Counted from the stretch's first letter, positions 8,741 to 17,509 are shown. The stretch is DNA of 45,656 bases from Clostridia bacterium (GCA_026417615.1 JAOACY010000031.1:1-45656); one strand, 5' to 3'. The notes: a model not told the origin generated them from the sequence alone. Made by a program: numbers and translations.

Positions 8741-10459
8741 ATGGTTTCTTTAAGAAAGCACGCCAAAGAATATATACACGCTGTCACAGCTTTTATTGCG
8801 GGAATAATGCTTTTTCTCGCCTTGGCCTCCTTTTCCTTTAAAGCCGGCATAATGAACGAAGGGTTTCACGCCAAGCTTTTTGAGAAGCAGGATTTGTACA
8901 ACCGAACCTATAACTTTATAAAGAGTTCCATGAATGATTTTGTAAACAGCGTTAAAAACAATTCTCCTGCTGACTTTGAACAGCACAAGGATATCTTTGA
9001 CCTTTTTCAAAAATCCGTTACCAGACAAATGATAAAGTCAAACCTTGAATCGATGAGGAAAGATACCTTCTTGTACCTTCAGGGAAAAAGGATGTTTCTT
9101 CCGGACATCCATCTCGGTGAAGGCATGCGTGAGAGTGCCGGGCAGCTTGGAATTCCGGGAAAAGAGAGCAATGGCGGCAAGCTTTCCGCGCAGTCCATAT
9201 CAAAAATAGACAAGATTAATTTGAGCGCAATACTTTTGTATATAAACAGGAGTGATATAACAGAATACTTCTTCAGCTTAAAATTCATGTATTTTGTTTC
9301 AGACAAGCTCCCCGGGCTTCTTGCAATACCTCTGCTGATGCTGTTGATAGGGGGCATTGCTTTAAGCGGCAGCCTTAAAAAAATCTCCTTCTGGCTTTGC
9401 GCCATGCTTTCTGTTTCCGGCTGTCTGCTGGTTTTTGCCGGTTTTGCACTTTCTATATACAACCGATTCCTTATATCTGACAGCATTAGGTTTGTTGCAA
9501 TGTCTCTTCCTGCTGATACGGATGGGGTAACGAATTATTTCCGCAGCTGCCTGTGGCATCTTGCTCTAATATTGTTTGTATGCGGATTATCTTCCATAAT
9601 ACTCATACCTTTTGTAAGCTTCTCTTGTAAATTATTGGCGCCCGCATCTTTAAATGCCCGAATTCTTGCAGGTTTACCCGAAAAAACCTTGAGGATTCTA
9701 AAAGGCGCAGTAATTATTACAGCTTTTATTCTTCTGGCCTTGACGCTTTCAATCAGAATTTATAGCATAAGCAAGGACTTCAAATCAAACAATTATATAT
9801 CCGTTCTTCAAAAAATCAACAGCAGTAAATACACTGCTGTCATATCCGCCAAGGACGACACGATCTACTCTCTCGAAGTAAGGCTGGTAGATTCAAAGGA
9901 TGGGGTTCCCGTCACAAATGCTCCTGTTAATGTATCCGGGAAATCCGATTTACTAAAGAAGGAGTTTGACAAGACAGAATATACTGATTCCAAAGGGGTG
10001 GCAAAGTACATCCTTGATCGTGGCACGTTCAGGCTTAGTTTTCTCCCGTCAAGCTTTCCTTCAAGCTATCAGCCTCCCTCACCGTTTTTTTATGAGCTAA
10101 AAACTGCTGGTACCACTCTATTAACGGTAAAAGTTGATAAATCGCCCGAAAAAGCAATGGATAAGTGGGGCATTGCAGAAATTGAAGTTTTGGACAAGGA
10201 TAACAATCCCATTCAAGGTATTCAGTTCACCGTTGATTATCCTGTTTTTGCCCATGGTGACCCCGATGCTGTCTATTCCTACAGCAACCAGGATGGTATA
10301 GCTGTATTCAAGCTGAATGAAGGAGTGTACACCATATCCGCAACAGGGCTGAACTTCCCAAATGAGTATCAGCTTCCATCATCAATAAGAGTTGAAATTA
10401 AGCAATCCTCCATATCAAGATATACTATTAGGCTGTCACAAATCAAGACCGACAGGTAA
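8741..10459 (+). CDS. Unknown multi-pass membrane protein with C-terminal beta-sandwich repeats
   Basis: I do not recognise the full-length family. The protein has an N-terminal membrane helix (about 14-35), a polar outer region of about 150 residues, four further helices between about 190 and 355 (LLAIPLLMLLIGGIALSG, WLCAMLSVSGCLLVFAGFAL, LALILFVCGLSSIILIPFV, VIITAFILLALTLSI), and a C-terminal region of about 200 residues. That region holds two similar modules with the KDGVPVTNAPVNV...TDSKGVAKYIL and KDNNPIQGIQFTV...SNQDGIAVFKL patterns of carboxypeptidase-regulatory or CNA-B-like folds. ATG at 8741 is preferred over the adjacent GTG because GGGAG lies six bases before it. It is divergent from prkA, so sporulation-linked expression is possible. 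Confidence 0.8.
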   Translation: MVSLRKHAKEYIHAVTAFIAGIMLFLALASFSFKAGIMNEGFHAKLFEKQDLYNRTYNFIKSSMNDFVNSVKNNSPADFEQHKDIFDLFQKSVTRQMIKSNLESMRKDTFLYLQGKRMFLPDIHLGEGMRESAGQLGIPGKESNGGKLSAQSISKIDKINLSAILLYINRSDITEYFFSLKFMYFVSDKLPGLLAIPLLMLLIGGIALSGSLKKISFWLCAMLSVSGCLLVFAGFALSIYNRFLISDSIRFVAMSLPADTDGVTNYFRSCLWHLALILFVCGLSSIILIPFVSFSCKLLAPASLNARILAGLPEKTLRILKGAVIITAFILLALTLSIRIYSISKDFKSNNYISVLQKINSSKYTAVISAKDDTIYSLEVRLVDSKDGVPVTNAPVNVSGKSDLLKKEFDKTEYTDSKGVAKYILDRGTFRLSFLPSSFPSSYQPPSPFFYELKTAGTTLLTVKVDKSPEKAMDKWGIAEIEVLDKDNNPIQGIQFTVDYPVFAHGDPDAVYSYSNQDGIAVFKLNEGVYTISATGLNFPNEYQLPSSIRVEIKQSSISRYTIRLSQIKTDR

Positions 10460-10527
10460 CCGCCTTCAGGAAGCCTGCATGAAAGACAGGCTCCCTCAAC
10501 CAAAAAGCGGCAATGAAAAACTTTTGT

Positions 10528-11904
10528 TTATTCTTCAATCTTCGGAAGGTTCTTAATGCTTTCTTTCACTGCATCCTCAGAATACTCAATATCATCAAGC
10601 TTTCCCGTGAAATAGCTGTCATATGCGGCAAAGTCGAAGTAGCCATGGCCGCTCAAATTGAACAATATCACCTGTTCCCTTCCCTCAGCCTTTGATTTCA
10701 ACGCCTCATCGATAGCAGCCCTTATGGCATGGGATGATTCAGGTGCCGGCACAATGCCTTCGCTTCTGGCGAACATCAGAGCCGCTTCAAAGCATGCCTT
10801 CTGTCCGAATGCCTGGGCTTCAATCAAACCGTCATGATACAGCTGGCTGACAATGGGCGAATCGCCGTGGTATCTCAAGCCCCCGGCATGAATACCCGCG
10901 GGCACGAAGTCATGGCCCAAGGTATACATCTTTGTTATGGGTGCAACCTTCGCGGTATCGCCGTAATCATATGCAAAAACACCCTTTGTAAGCGTGGGGC
11001 AGGCTGTTGGCTCAACAGCAACCGCTCTGACATTTTTGCCCTTGAATTTATCCATTAAAAACGGGAAGGTTATTCCCGCAAAGTTGCTTCCTCCGCCGCA
11101 GCACGCGAAAATCACATCAGGATACTCGTCCACCATTTCAAGCTGCTTCTTTGCTTCAAGACCAATTATTGTCTGGTGCATGCAAACATGGTTCAGCACG
11201 CTTCCCAGCGCATAATTTGTGTCGCTGTGGGTAGCGGCATCTTCCACCGCTTCACTTATTGCAATCCCAAGACTTCCCGTGCAATTGGGATCCTTCTCCA
11301 GTATCGACCTTCCGCAATTGGTGAGGCTGCTGGGGCTGGCTGTGACAGTTGCGCCAAAGGTCTGCATAAATGAGCGTCTGTAGGGCTTCTGCTCGTAACT
11401 GACTTTTACCATGTATACCGTGCACTCAAGACCGAAACGGCTTGTTGCAAGGCTTAAAGCACTCCCCCACTGTCCAGCGCCGGTTTCAGTGGCCAGTCTC
11501 TTTATACCCGCAGCCTTGTTGTAAAAGACCTGCGGCAGTGCTGTATTCAGCTTGTGGCTCCCTGTGGCATTTGTACCCTCATACTTGTAGTATATCCTGG
11601 CGGGCGTATCAAGAAGCTTTTCCAGCGCCCTTGCCCTGTAAAGCGGCGATGGCCTCCACTGCTTGTACATATCTCTTACTTCATCAGGAATATCCACCCA
11701 TCTGTCTGTGGTCATTTCCTGCATTATAAGCTCTTTCGGGAATATTACGGACATTTCATCGGGAGTAGCAGGCTGGTTGGTGACGGGACTGTAATATGGG
11801 GCAGGCTTGTTAGGCATGTCTGCCACAATGTTGTACCACTGCTTCGGAATCTCATTCTCGTCCAAGAGAATCTTTGTAAAATCTCTCTTGCTCATCTTTC
11901 TCAT
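10528..11904 (-). CDS. trpB: TrpB2-type tryptophan synthase beta-like PLP enzyme
   Basis: The 458-residue product matches TrpB-like (TrpB2) enzymes rather than classical TrpB: the long N-terminal extension (ending RWVDIPDEVRDMYKQWRPSPLYRA), the PLP lysine in GTNATGSHKLNTA (K118), the phosphate-binding CCGGGSNFAG loop, and the insertion GHDFVPAGIHAGGLRYHGDSP. TrpB condenses indole with serine; TrpB2 proteins usually occur without a TrpA partner, as here, and may salvage indole. The start at 11904 has GAGGAG only two bases away, while the ATG at 11895 has it 11 bases away, so either is possible. Neighbours are unrelated to tryptophan synthesis. Confidence 0.93.
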   Translation of the reverse strand: MRKMSKRDFTKILLDENEIPKQWYNIVADMPNKPAPYYSPVTNQPATPDEMSVIFPKELIMQEMTTDRWVDIPDEVRDMYKQWRPSPLYRARALEKLLDTPARIYYKYEGTNATGSHKLNTALPQVFYNKAAGIKRLATETGAGQWGSALSLATSRFGLECTVYMVKVSYEQKPYRRSFMQTFGATVTASPSSLTNCGRSILEKDPNCTGSLGIAISEAVEDAATHSDTNYALGSVLNHVCMHQTIIGLEAKKQLEMVDEYPDVIFACCGGGSNFAGITFPFLMDKFKGKNVRAVAVEPTACPTLTKGVFAYDYGDTAKVAPITKMYTLGHDFVPAGIHAGGLRYHGDSPIVSQLYHDGLIEAQAFGQKACFEAALMFARSEGIVPAPESSHAIRAAIDEALKSKAEGREQVILFNLSGHGYFDFAAYDSYFTGKLDDIEYSEDAVKESIKNLPKIEE

Positions 11905-11980
11905 CTCTCCTCAGTTTATAAATTGTAACAAATGCATAGAGACATTTTATAATAAACCATGCTTCATTTCAATAAAAAAT

Positions 11981-12008
11981 TTGACTCAATCCTGCCAAGA
12001 GGTATAAT
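11981..12008 (+). promoter_or_regulatory. sigma-A-type promoter for the anti-sigma-type ATPase gene
   Basis: TTGACT (11981-11986), a 16-bp spacer and TATAAT (12003-12008) lie 31 bp before the ATG at 12040. Confidence 0.75.
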
Positions 12009-12039
12009 ATTATCATACACATTCCCACGGAGGGTAAAT

Positions 12040-12468
12040 ATGCAGCTGATAAACTATAAAATAGAAGCATATATTAAATTTCAACCTGACAGCATAGAAA
12101 AAATGCTTTTCCTATGCGAGGAAGCGGCAGAAAGTATAACCATGGATAAAAGTGCCAGGTTCAAGCTTAAGTGCGCTATCCATGAGCTTGTTGCAAATTC
12201 GGTGGAGCACGGCTACAGCAAAGGCTGCGGCTTGGTAAGCGTTACCTTGAGAAAGCTTGATGACTCCATATATTTTGAAGTGTGTGACCAAGGCTCCAGC
12301 TTGAACCTTTCCGACCTTGATCTGGAAAAGGATATTGACAGCATTAGTGAAGCCACTCCAAGGGGCTGGGGTCTTAGGATGATTAAAAAGCTATCGAGGG
12401 ATTTTACCATAAGCAACAATAGTCCAAAGGGCACCAAAATATCCCTGCATATTCCTTTGAGCATTTAA
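12040..12468 (+). CDS. Anti-sigma-factor-type serine kinase (RsbW/SpoIIAB-like ATPase domain)
   Basis: The 142-residue product is a lone GHKL ATPase domain. The N box is HELVANSVEHGY, the G1 box is CDQGSSLNLSDL and the G2 box is RGWGLRMIKKLS, as in RsbW and SpoIIAB proteins that bind a sigma factor or phosphorylate an anti-anti-sigma partner. The ATG at 12040 follows GGAGGGT and a good sigma-A promoter; the longer open frame upstream overlaps that promoter and lacks a ribosome site. No STAS-domain antagonist or sigma-factor gene adjoins it, so its partner must be elsewhere. Its last four bases overlap the convergent DUF4080 gene. Confidence 0.88.
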   Translation: MQLINYKIEAYIKFQPDSIEKMLFLCEEAAESITMDKSARFKLKCAIHELVANSVEHGYSKGCGLVSVTLRKLDDSIYFEVCDQGSSLNLSDLDLEKDIDSISEATPRGWGLRMIKKLSRDFTISNNSPKGTKISLHIPLSI

Positions 12469-14204
12469 TTTTCCAGCGATACCTCCCAATAATTGAAAAG
12501 CCCTGTCACCGCATCTTTTCTGCTATAATTAAACATAATTACTTTTTCCCTTAAATTTTCATCTGCCGCAAGCAGTTCGAAGTGAACCTGTTTGAATATC
12601 TGCTTCGCCGGCATGCCCCTAAACTCAGGAAGGTATTTCTCCACATTTTTCTCATCCTTTAAAAACTCAAAGCACATCTCCTTGAATACCGGAATTATTC
12701 TGCGTTCAATGCCCTGCGGCAGGTTTCCCGAGCTGTCAGAGCTCAGGTAGTCCAGCTTAAGGAGCTCATTTATGACTCTTAAATCATTTTCACAGGCCCG
12801 TCCTTTCATAAAATCCATCAGCACAGTGTACATCTGCCTGCTGGAAAGCTTCTGCTGGTAGAAGCCGGCTTGCCTGCTGTATAAAAAAAGCTCCAGAAAA
12901 AAATCAAAGGGGCTGCTGAAATAATTTCCTATAATATACTTCAAAGTATGCACAAACCTTGATGAATTGAAGTATCTGTCAAGCATTTCCTCGATACCCT
13001 TCAACTCAAGCAGCTCTTCAAAGGAAATATATTTATTGCATAATATCTCATAAGGAGCATAATCCCGGTATTTATATCCGTACTCCTTAGCCTGTTCTCT
13101 TATCTTAGCGCCTTTGAGCATTTTCAGAAAGCCCAGCTGAATCTCTTGGGGCTGCAGCCTGTAAACAGCGTTAAATGAATTTTTAAAGGATTGGTAATCT
13201 TCGGCGGGAAGTCCTGCGATTAAATCCAGGTGAATATGCATATTACCCATGGAAATCAGTCTATTTATGTTCGCAAAAACCTTTTTCAGGTGTGTTTTTC
13301 TGTTTATGTGCCTTAGAGTCTCTTCATTTACTGTCTGGATGCCTATTTCAAACTGTATGCGGCCATGAGGGGCATTCCTTAGTATATCAAGCATTTCCTC
13401 GTCAAAAAGATCCGCCGCAGCCTCGAAATGGAAATTAGTGCTTATCTCCTCAGGCAAACCGGCAATAAACCTGAATATCTCCTTGGCCCTTTGCCTGCTG
13501 CAGTTGAAGGTCCTGTCCACAAACTTCACCTGATGCGCTCCGGCATCAATCAGCTTATTCAAGTCATTGATTACTCTATCAAGGGGAAAGAAGCGAACTC
13601 CTTCGAAGGTTGACGAAATACAGTATGAGCAGGAAAATGGGCATCCCCTTGAGGCTTCAAAGTAAACAATTCTATTTCCAATTCCTGAAATCATCTCATC
13701 TGAATATGGGGACGGAAGGGTGCCAAGATCTTCGACCAAGCTGCAGCCCCTGTTTACAACAATAAGAGCATGTTCTCTGAAAGCAAGTCCATCAATGCTT
13801 TTGAACTCACTGCCTCCTGAATGTAGGTTTTCAAGAAGCTTTTTAAAAGCCGCTTCACCCTCCCCGGAGATTACGAAATCCACCTCTGGGTTGCTGCCAA
13901 GAATATTATGGCTGTCAAATGACACTTCAGGCCCCCCCAGCACAATAACAATCCCGGGGGATACCTTTTTCAGGCTGCTGCAAAGGCTCAGGACATAAGC
14001 AATATTCCATATATAACAGGAAAAGGCGGCAACATCAGCCTTTTCGTTATAAATAGAAGCCAGCACCATATCAATACTGTCATTTATGGTGTGCTCAAGC
14101 ACCTTTACTTCTCCGCAGCCTTCACCGCATATAGCCTTTAAATACCACGGTGCCAGGGAGGAGTGTATGTATTTTGAGTTCAATGCAACAATCACCGTCT
14201 TCAT
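12465..14204 (-). CDS. B12-binding-domain radical SAM protein, DUF4080 type
   Basis: The 579-residue product has an N-terminal cobalamin-binding-like domain (about 1-125, with VLGGPEVSFD and VISGEGEAAF), a radical SAM core with the cluster motif CPFSCSYC (about 195-202), and a C-terminal DUF4080 extension. Such enzymes use a 4Fe-4S cluster and SAM; the substrate of this group is not known to me. The start MKTVIVALNSKYIHSSLAPWYLKA agrees with the family N-terminus, so the ATG at 14204 is firm. No ribosome site precedes it; instead a -10 TATAAT ends seven bases before the ATG, pointing to a leaderless transcript. Confidence 0.92.
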   Translation of the reverse strand: MKTVIVALNSKYIHSSLAPWYLKAICGEGCGEVKVLEHTINDSIDMVLASIYNEKADVAAFSCYIWNIAYVLSLCSSLKKVSPGIVIVLGGPEVSFDSHNILGSNPEVDFVISGEGEAAFKKLLENLHSGGSEFKSIDGLAFREHALIVVNRGCSLVEDLGTLPSPYSDEMISGIGNRIVYFEASRGCPFSCSYCISSTFEGVRFFPLDRVINDLNKLIDAGAHQVKFVDRTFNCSRQRAKEIFRFIAGLPEEISTNFHFEAAADLFDEEMLDILRNAPHGRIQFEIGIQTVNEETLRHINRKTHLKKVFANINRLISMGNMHIHLDLIAGLPAEDYQSFKNSFNAVYRLQPQEIQLGFLKMLKGAKIREQAKEYGYKYRDYAPYEILCNKYISFEELLELKGIEEMLDRYFNSSRFVHTLKYIIGNYFSSPFDFFLELFLYSRQAGFYQQKLSSRQMYTVLMDFMKGRACENDLRVINELLKLDYLSSDSSGNLPQGIERRIIPVFKEMCFEFLKDEKNVEKYLPEFRGMPAKQIFKQVHFELLAADENLREKVIMFNYSRKDAVTGLFNYWEVSLEN

Positions 14205-14211
14205 GAGGGTA

Positions 14212-14241
14212 ATTATAACAAACTAGGAACAATTTCTGCAA
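14212..14241 (-). promoter_or_regulatory. Promoter placing the start site at the DUF4080 ATG (leaderless mRNA)
   Basis: Minus-strand TTGCAG (14241-14236), an 18-bp spacer and TATAAT (14217-14212) are followed by only TACCCTC before the ATG at 14204. Transcription would start at or within a base or two of the ATG. Confidence 0.6.
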
Positions 14242-14252
14242 GGTATCAGGTT

Positions 14253-14270
14253 AATTCTACTGCAAAAACA
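14253..14270. repeat. Short repeat TTCTACTGCAAAAAC, copy 1
   Basis: This copy lies just past the dacF stop. The same 15-mer recurs at 37074-37088, and with one change (TTCTACTGCAAGAAC) at 40481-40495. All three are intergenic and close to gene 3' ends. Confidence 0.5.
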
Positions 14271-14273
14271 AAG

Positions 14274-15488
14274 TTATATACCCTGCCTCATAATCCTTTG
14301 CCACTTAAGCAGCAGCTCTCCAAAATAATCAACAAGGCCTTTACGCTCCACACTTTTAGCCGCAACAAGCTTTGACTGCAATAAGACTTCTCCGTTCAGA
14401 AGCAGCTTTATTGTTCCTGCCTCCTGGCCTTCCCTAAGCGGTGCCTCCATTTTTGCCGGAAGCGTCACCTCGCGTTCAAGAGAGCTTATCTCACTCTCAG
14501 TCATCGGCAGCACAAATTCCTCCACAGCCTTTATTTCTACCTCTTTCAATACACCCTTTTCCGCCGGGATGCTTTTAATAACTTCTCCTGCTTCAAGAAC
14601 AGTGTAAGGCTTATAATTTAAAAAGCTGTAGTCGAGAATGCTTTTACTAGCCTGTGCCCTTTTTGTTCTGGTAGGACTTCCCAATACAACAGATATTAAA
14701 CGCATACCCCCACGGGTAGCGGAGGTAACAAGGCATCTCCCCGCCTGGCCGGTATAGCCCGTCTTTACCCCGTCTGCTCCGGGATACACCCCAAGCATTT
14801 CATTAGTATTGTAAAGCCCCTTGCAGGATATTTGGGCGCTCTTTGTGCCAACAATCTTTGAAAATTGCGGGTTTGTGAGGGCATATCTGGTTATCAGGGC
14901 CATATCATAGGCTGTTGAATAATGCCCTTGCACGTCAAGTCCGTGAGGGGTCTTGAAGCTGCTGTCGAAAGCTCCGATTTCACGTGCTTTCTCATTCATC
15001 ATTACAGCAAAGCTTTCAACTGTTCCCCCGATATGCTCTGCAATAGCTATGGCAGCATCATTTCCGGAATTCAGCATCAAACCGTACAGCAATTCCTCAA
15101 GCTTCAGCTTCTGTCCCTGCTTCAGCTTGATAGTCGAACCCCATACCGATGCGGCCCTTTTGCTTACAGTTACTATATCGTCCGGATTACCTCTCTCGAG
15201 CGCGATTATACATGTCATGATTTTCGTGGTGCTTGCTATGGCCTTTTTTACTCTGGAATTCTTTTCATACAGCACCCTGCCGCTTTTTGAATCCATTACT
15301 ATTGCGGCAGCCGCATCAATTGCCGGCTTCTTCGAGAAGGCGGCAGGTTCAGGCTCCGAACATACTCCCGTCACAGTCTCATCCTCGTACTTGTCATCAG
15401 CTAGTACAACACTAGGCTGGAGACTTCCAAATAAAATGACACAGCATAAAAATAAAATCAGCAACTTTTTCAAAAATCTCATTCCCAT
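14274..15488 (-). CDS. dacF: D-alanyl-D-alanine carboxypeptidase, DacF type
   Basis: The 404-residue product has an N-terminal signal peptide (about 1-30), the penicillin-binding catalytic motifs STTK at 86-89, SGN at 141-143 and KTG at 242-244, and a C-terminal PBP5-like domain ending in an amphipathic segment (LVDYFGELLLKWQRIMRQ) that could tether it to the membrane. It removes the terminal D-alanine of peptidoglycan stem peptides outside the membrane and limits cross-linking. DacF-type enzymes often act in spore peptidoglycan; that role here is inferred. No strong ribosome site precedes the ATG at 15488 or the second ATG at 15482. A paralogue is encoded at 39195-40469. Confidence 0.93.
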   Translation of the reverse strand: MGMRFLKKLLILFLCCVILFGSLQPSVVLADDKYEDETVTGVCSEPEPAAFSKKPAIDAAAAIVMDSKSGRVLYEKNSRVKKAIASTTKIMTCIIALERGNPDDIVTVSKRAASVWGSTIKLKQGQKLKLEELLYGLMLNSGNDAAIAIAEHIGGTVESFAVMMNEKAREIGAFDSSFKTPHGLDVQGHYSTAYDMALITRYALTNPQFSKIVGTKSAQISCKGLYNTNEMLGVYPGADGVKTGYTGQAGRCLVTSATRGGMRLISVVLGSPTRTKRAQASKSILDYSFLNYKPYTVLEAGEVIKSIPAEKGVLKEVEIKAVEEFVLPMTESEISSLEREVTLPAKMEAPLREGQEAGTIKLLLNGEVLLQSKLVAAKSVERKGLVDYFGELLLKWQRIMRQGI

Positions 15489-15597
15489 CTGTTTTTTACT
15501 ATAAAAAAATATATGTGCCTGTTTCTCCTTTCATGAAATGTAAATTAAATTATAGAATTTGCCGATATTTACAGTATGAGGAGGTGCTTTTATTTTA

Positions 15598-17187
15598 ATG
15601 GACGGCATCATTTTTACAAATGAATTCGTTAACATCTATCACAGCTCCGGAGAGGTATATCTTGAAACCTTCAAAAAAGGTTTTCCCCCGGAACAGCTGA
15701 TGGCTGTGCTTTCAATAAACCCTCAGATAAGCATCAACAGCTTCGCAGCCATAAGAGCTTCTATAAACAATGCGCCAAAGCCTCCCGAAAAAATAGGAAT
15801 ACTCAAGGAAAGAATATGCATAAAACTTCTCGACGGAGATCTTAAGGCCCTGGTTGTTTTTAATTTGTCAAATGAAGAGCTTAGACTTGGCAACAGGCAC
15901 AGCCTTATTAAGGAGTGCTCATGCAAGCTTAAGGAAAAAGGAATAGTATATGGAATTAAGAACGATTTATTCTCATGTGAATTGGAGGCAGGAAAGGAAT
16001 ATACAATTGCCGAGGGTACACCTCCGGTCAATGGCACGGATTCCAAGTTCAAGATGTACGAGTTGATGGAAGCAAAGCCTGAGATACTAGAAGACGGCAA
16101 GGTGGATTTCTATGAGCTGAAGCTTATAAACAGAGTCCAGCCGGGTGACTGGCTGGGTGAAAGAACTGATCCCACACCAGGGATACCTGGTCAGACTGTT
16201 CTTGGAGTTCCGATAAAGGCTATGGACGGGAAATCCCTTCCCCTGGTTTATGACAAAGCTACAATAAGGGAAGTGCATGAAGAAGGAAAAACTGTTCTGT
16301 ATTCAAGGATAGCCGGAGCGGTCAGCTACAAGGATGGAAAAATCACCGTATCCAATCATTTGGACATTGACGGTGACGTTGACTTCAAAACAGGCAATAT
16401 CAAATTTGACGGATATGTTACAATAAAAGGCACTGTAGCTGACGGCTTTACAGTTGAAGCGACCAAGGATATTGAAATAAACAGCCCCATGGGAATCGGG
16501 CATGTCAAGCGCATATACAGCAAAGAAGGCAGCATTTATATAAAGGGCGGAATTTTCGCCAGAGGCAAGGTAGAGATAACGGCAGGCAGCAATGTTTTTA
16601 CAAAATTCGCCGATAATGCCGTTATAACCTGCGGAGAAAAGCTTCACATAGGATTTTACTGCAACAACTGCAATATAAAAGCAAAGGAAGTAATCGTGGA
16701 AGCCTCTAACGGTCATATCCTGGGCGGGAGGATTTCAGCCCTTACGAAAGTTTCTGCAGCCTATATCGGCTCAGAATTTGAAAAAAGAACAGAGGTTGAA
16801 GTAAAAGGCTTTAACAGAGAGTCTTTAAAGCAAGACCTTGATAGTGTATTCCATAGCATCAGTGAGTTAAAAAATGATCAGCAGCTCCTCAAGGTACTGA
16901 TGGCTAAATTCGAGGGAGTATCGCAGCCTAGCCGCATCCAACGAAAGGAATATGATGACTGCTTTGAAAAATTACTTGAGATAAGGGGAAAAATAAAGGC
17001 GCTGGAGGAGAAAAGAAAAAATATTGCCAACTACCTGAAAGCCCGAGGCGATGGGGAAATAACCATATCTAACAAGGCTTATCCGAATTGTCTGCTAATA
17101 ATCGGCGGAAACAGAATAGAGCTTTCAGAGCCTATATCTGCAGTCACTTACTATCTTCAGGACGGCATGCTGAAAAGTACGGTCTGA
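15598..17187 (+). CDS. FapA family (DUF342) polymer-forming protein
   Basis: The 529-residue product matches the flagellar assembly protein A/DUF342 family: an N-terminal domain (about 1-165), the conserved VQPGDWLGERTDPTPGIPGQTVLG segment (about 180-205), a repetitive right-handed beta-helix (about 225-400: DIDGDVDFKTGNIKFDGYVTIKG, GSIYIKGGIFARGKVEITAGSNV) and a C-terminal coiled coil (about 410-480). DUF342 proteins are linked to polar localisation and flagellar regulation in some bacteria, but no flagellar genes are near. The ATG is 14 bases from GAGGAG, longer than usual. The 363 bp downstream contain a dyad and the hairpin array described separately. Confidence 0.88.
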   Translation: MDGIIFTNEFVNIYHSSGEVYLETFKKGFPPEQLMAVLSINPQISINSFAAIRASINNAPKPPEKIGILKERICIKLLDGDLKALVVFNLSNEELRLGNRHSLIKECSCKLKEKGIVYGIKNDLFSCELEAGKEYTIAEGTPPVNGTDSKFKMYELMEAKPEILEDGKVDFYELKLINRVQPGDWLGERTDPTPGIPGQTVLGVPIKAMDGKSLPLVYDKATIREVHEEGKTVLYSRIAGAVSYKDGKITVSNHLDIDGDVDFKTGNIKFDGYVTIKGTVADGFTVEATKDIEINSPMGIGHVKRIYSKEGSIYIKGGIFARGKVEITAGSNVFTKFADNAVITCGEKLHIGFYCNNCNIKAKEVIVEASNGHILGGRISALTKVSAAYIGSEFEKRTEVEVKGFNRESLKQDLDSVFHSISELKNDQQLLKVLMAKFEGVSQPSRIQRKEYDDCFEKLLEIRGKIKALEEKRKNIANYLKARGDGEITISNKAYPNCLLIIGGNRIELSEPISAVTYYLQDGMLKSTV

Positions 17188-17222
17188 TATACCATTGTAA
17201 ATTTTCTGAAAACAATTGGCAA

Positions 17223-17251
17223 AATACTTTATCTTGTTTAAACAAAGTATT
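17223..17251. promoter_or_regulatory. Dyad AATACTTT-N13-AAAGTATT around a 12-bp palindrome
   Basis: The arms AATACTTT (17223-17230) and AAAGTATT (17244-17251) enclose, in overlap, the perfect palindrome TTGTTTAAACAA (17234-17245). A TATAAT at 17251-17256 lies next to it without a clear -35 box. It may be an operator or a weak terminator of the DUF342 gene. Confidence 0.35.
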
Positions 17252-17299
17252 ATAATGATATTGTTGTTTTGCTGATACTTTTTTAAGCTGACTGATACT

Positions 17300-17509
17300 A
17301 TTTTATGATTGGTTCCAATAAAGTCATTTCATGACTTTATTCTGCAAGTAAAGATTCTTTACTTGCAGAAAGTAGCTGCTTTTTGCAGCTACCTGGTCCA
17401 ATCCAATGATTATTGCAAACATCCTTTCAGGATGTTGTGAAAGTTATGTGCGCATAACTTTCATCAAAAAGTCACGGGGTGACTTTTTGAGATATAATCA
17501 TTTTATGAT
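17300..17509. repeat. Array of six tandem perfect hairpins flanked by a 10-bp direct repeat
   Basis: Six separate perfect inverted repeats follow one another. Arms and loops are: 17317-17327/17331-17341 (11 bp, TTC); 17341-17353/17357-17369 (13 bp, ATT); 17372-17379/17385-17392 (8 bp, five T); 17418-17425/17429-17436 (8 bp, TTC); 17438-17448/17453-17463 (11 bp, TGCG); 17464-17475/17479-17490 (12 bp, GGG). Four of them share an AAAGTYA-like or related word in the stem, otherwise they differ. The direct repeat ATTTTATGAT flanks the block at 17300-17309 and 17500-17509, and ATGATT/AATCAT can pair across it. The block is the main content of the 363-bp gap before the glycosyltransferase gene, and no open frame is evident. 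Confidence 0.8.

Noticed and set aside
10460-10527. Terminator between the 573-aa gene and trpB
   Set aside because: AGCCTG/CAGGCT can pair, but there is no T run on either strand, so it is not a convincing intrinsic terminator.
17300-17509. CRISPR array or tandem-repeat interpretation of the hairpin cluster
   Set aside because: The hairpins differ in sequence and length, there are no repeat-spacer units, and no cas genes lie in the window.
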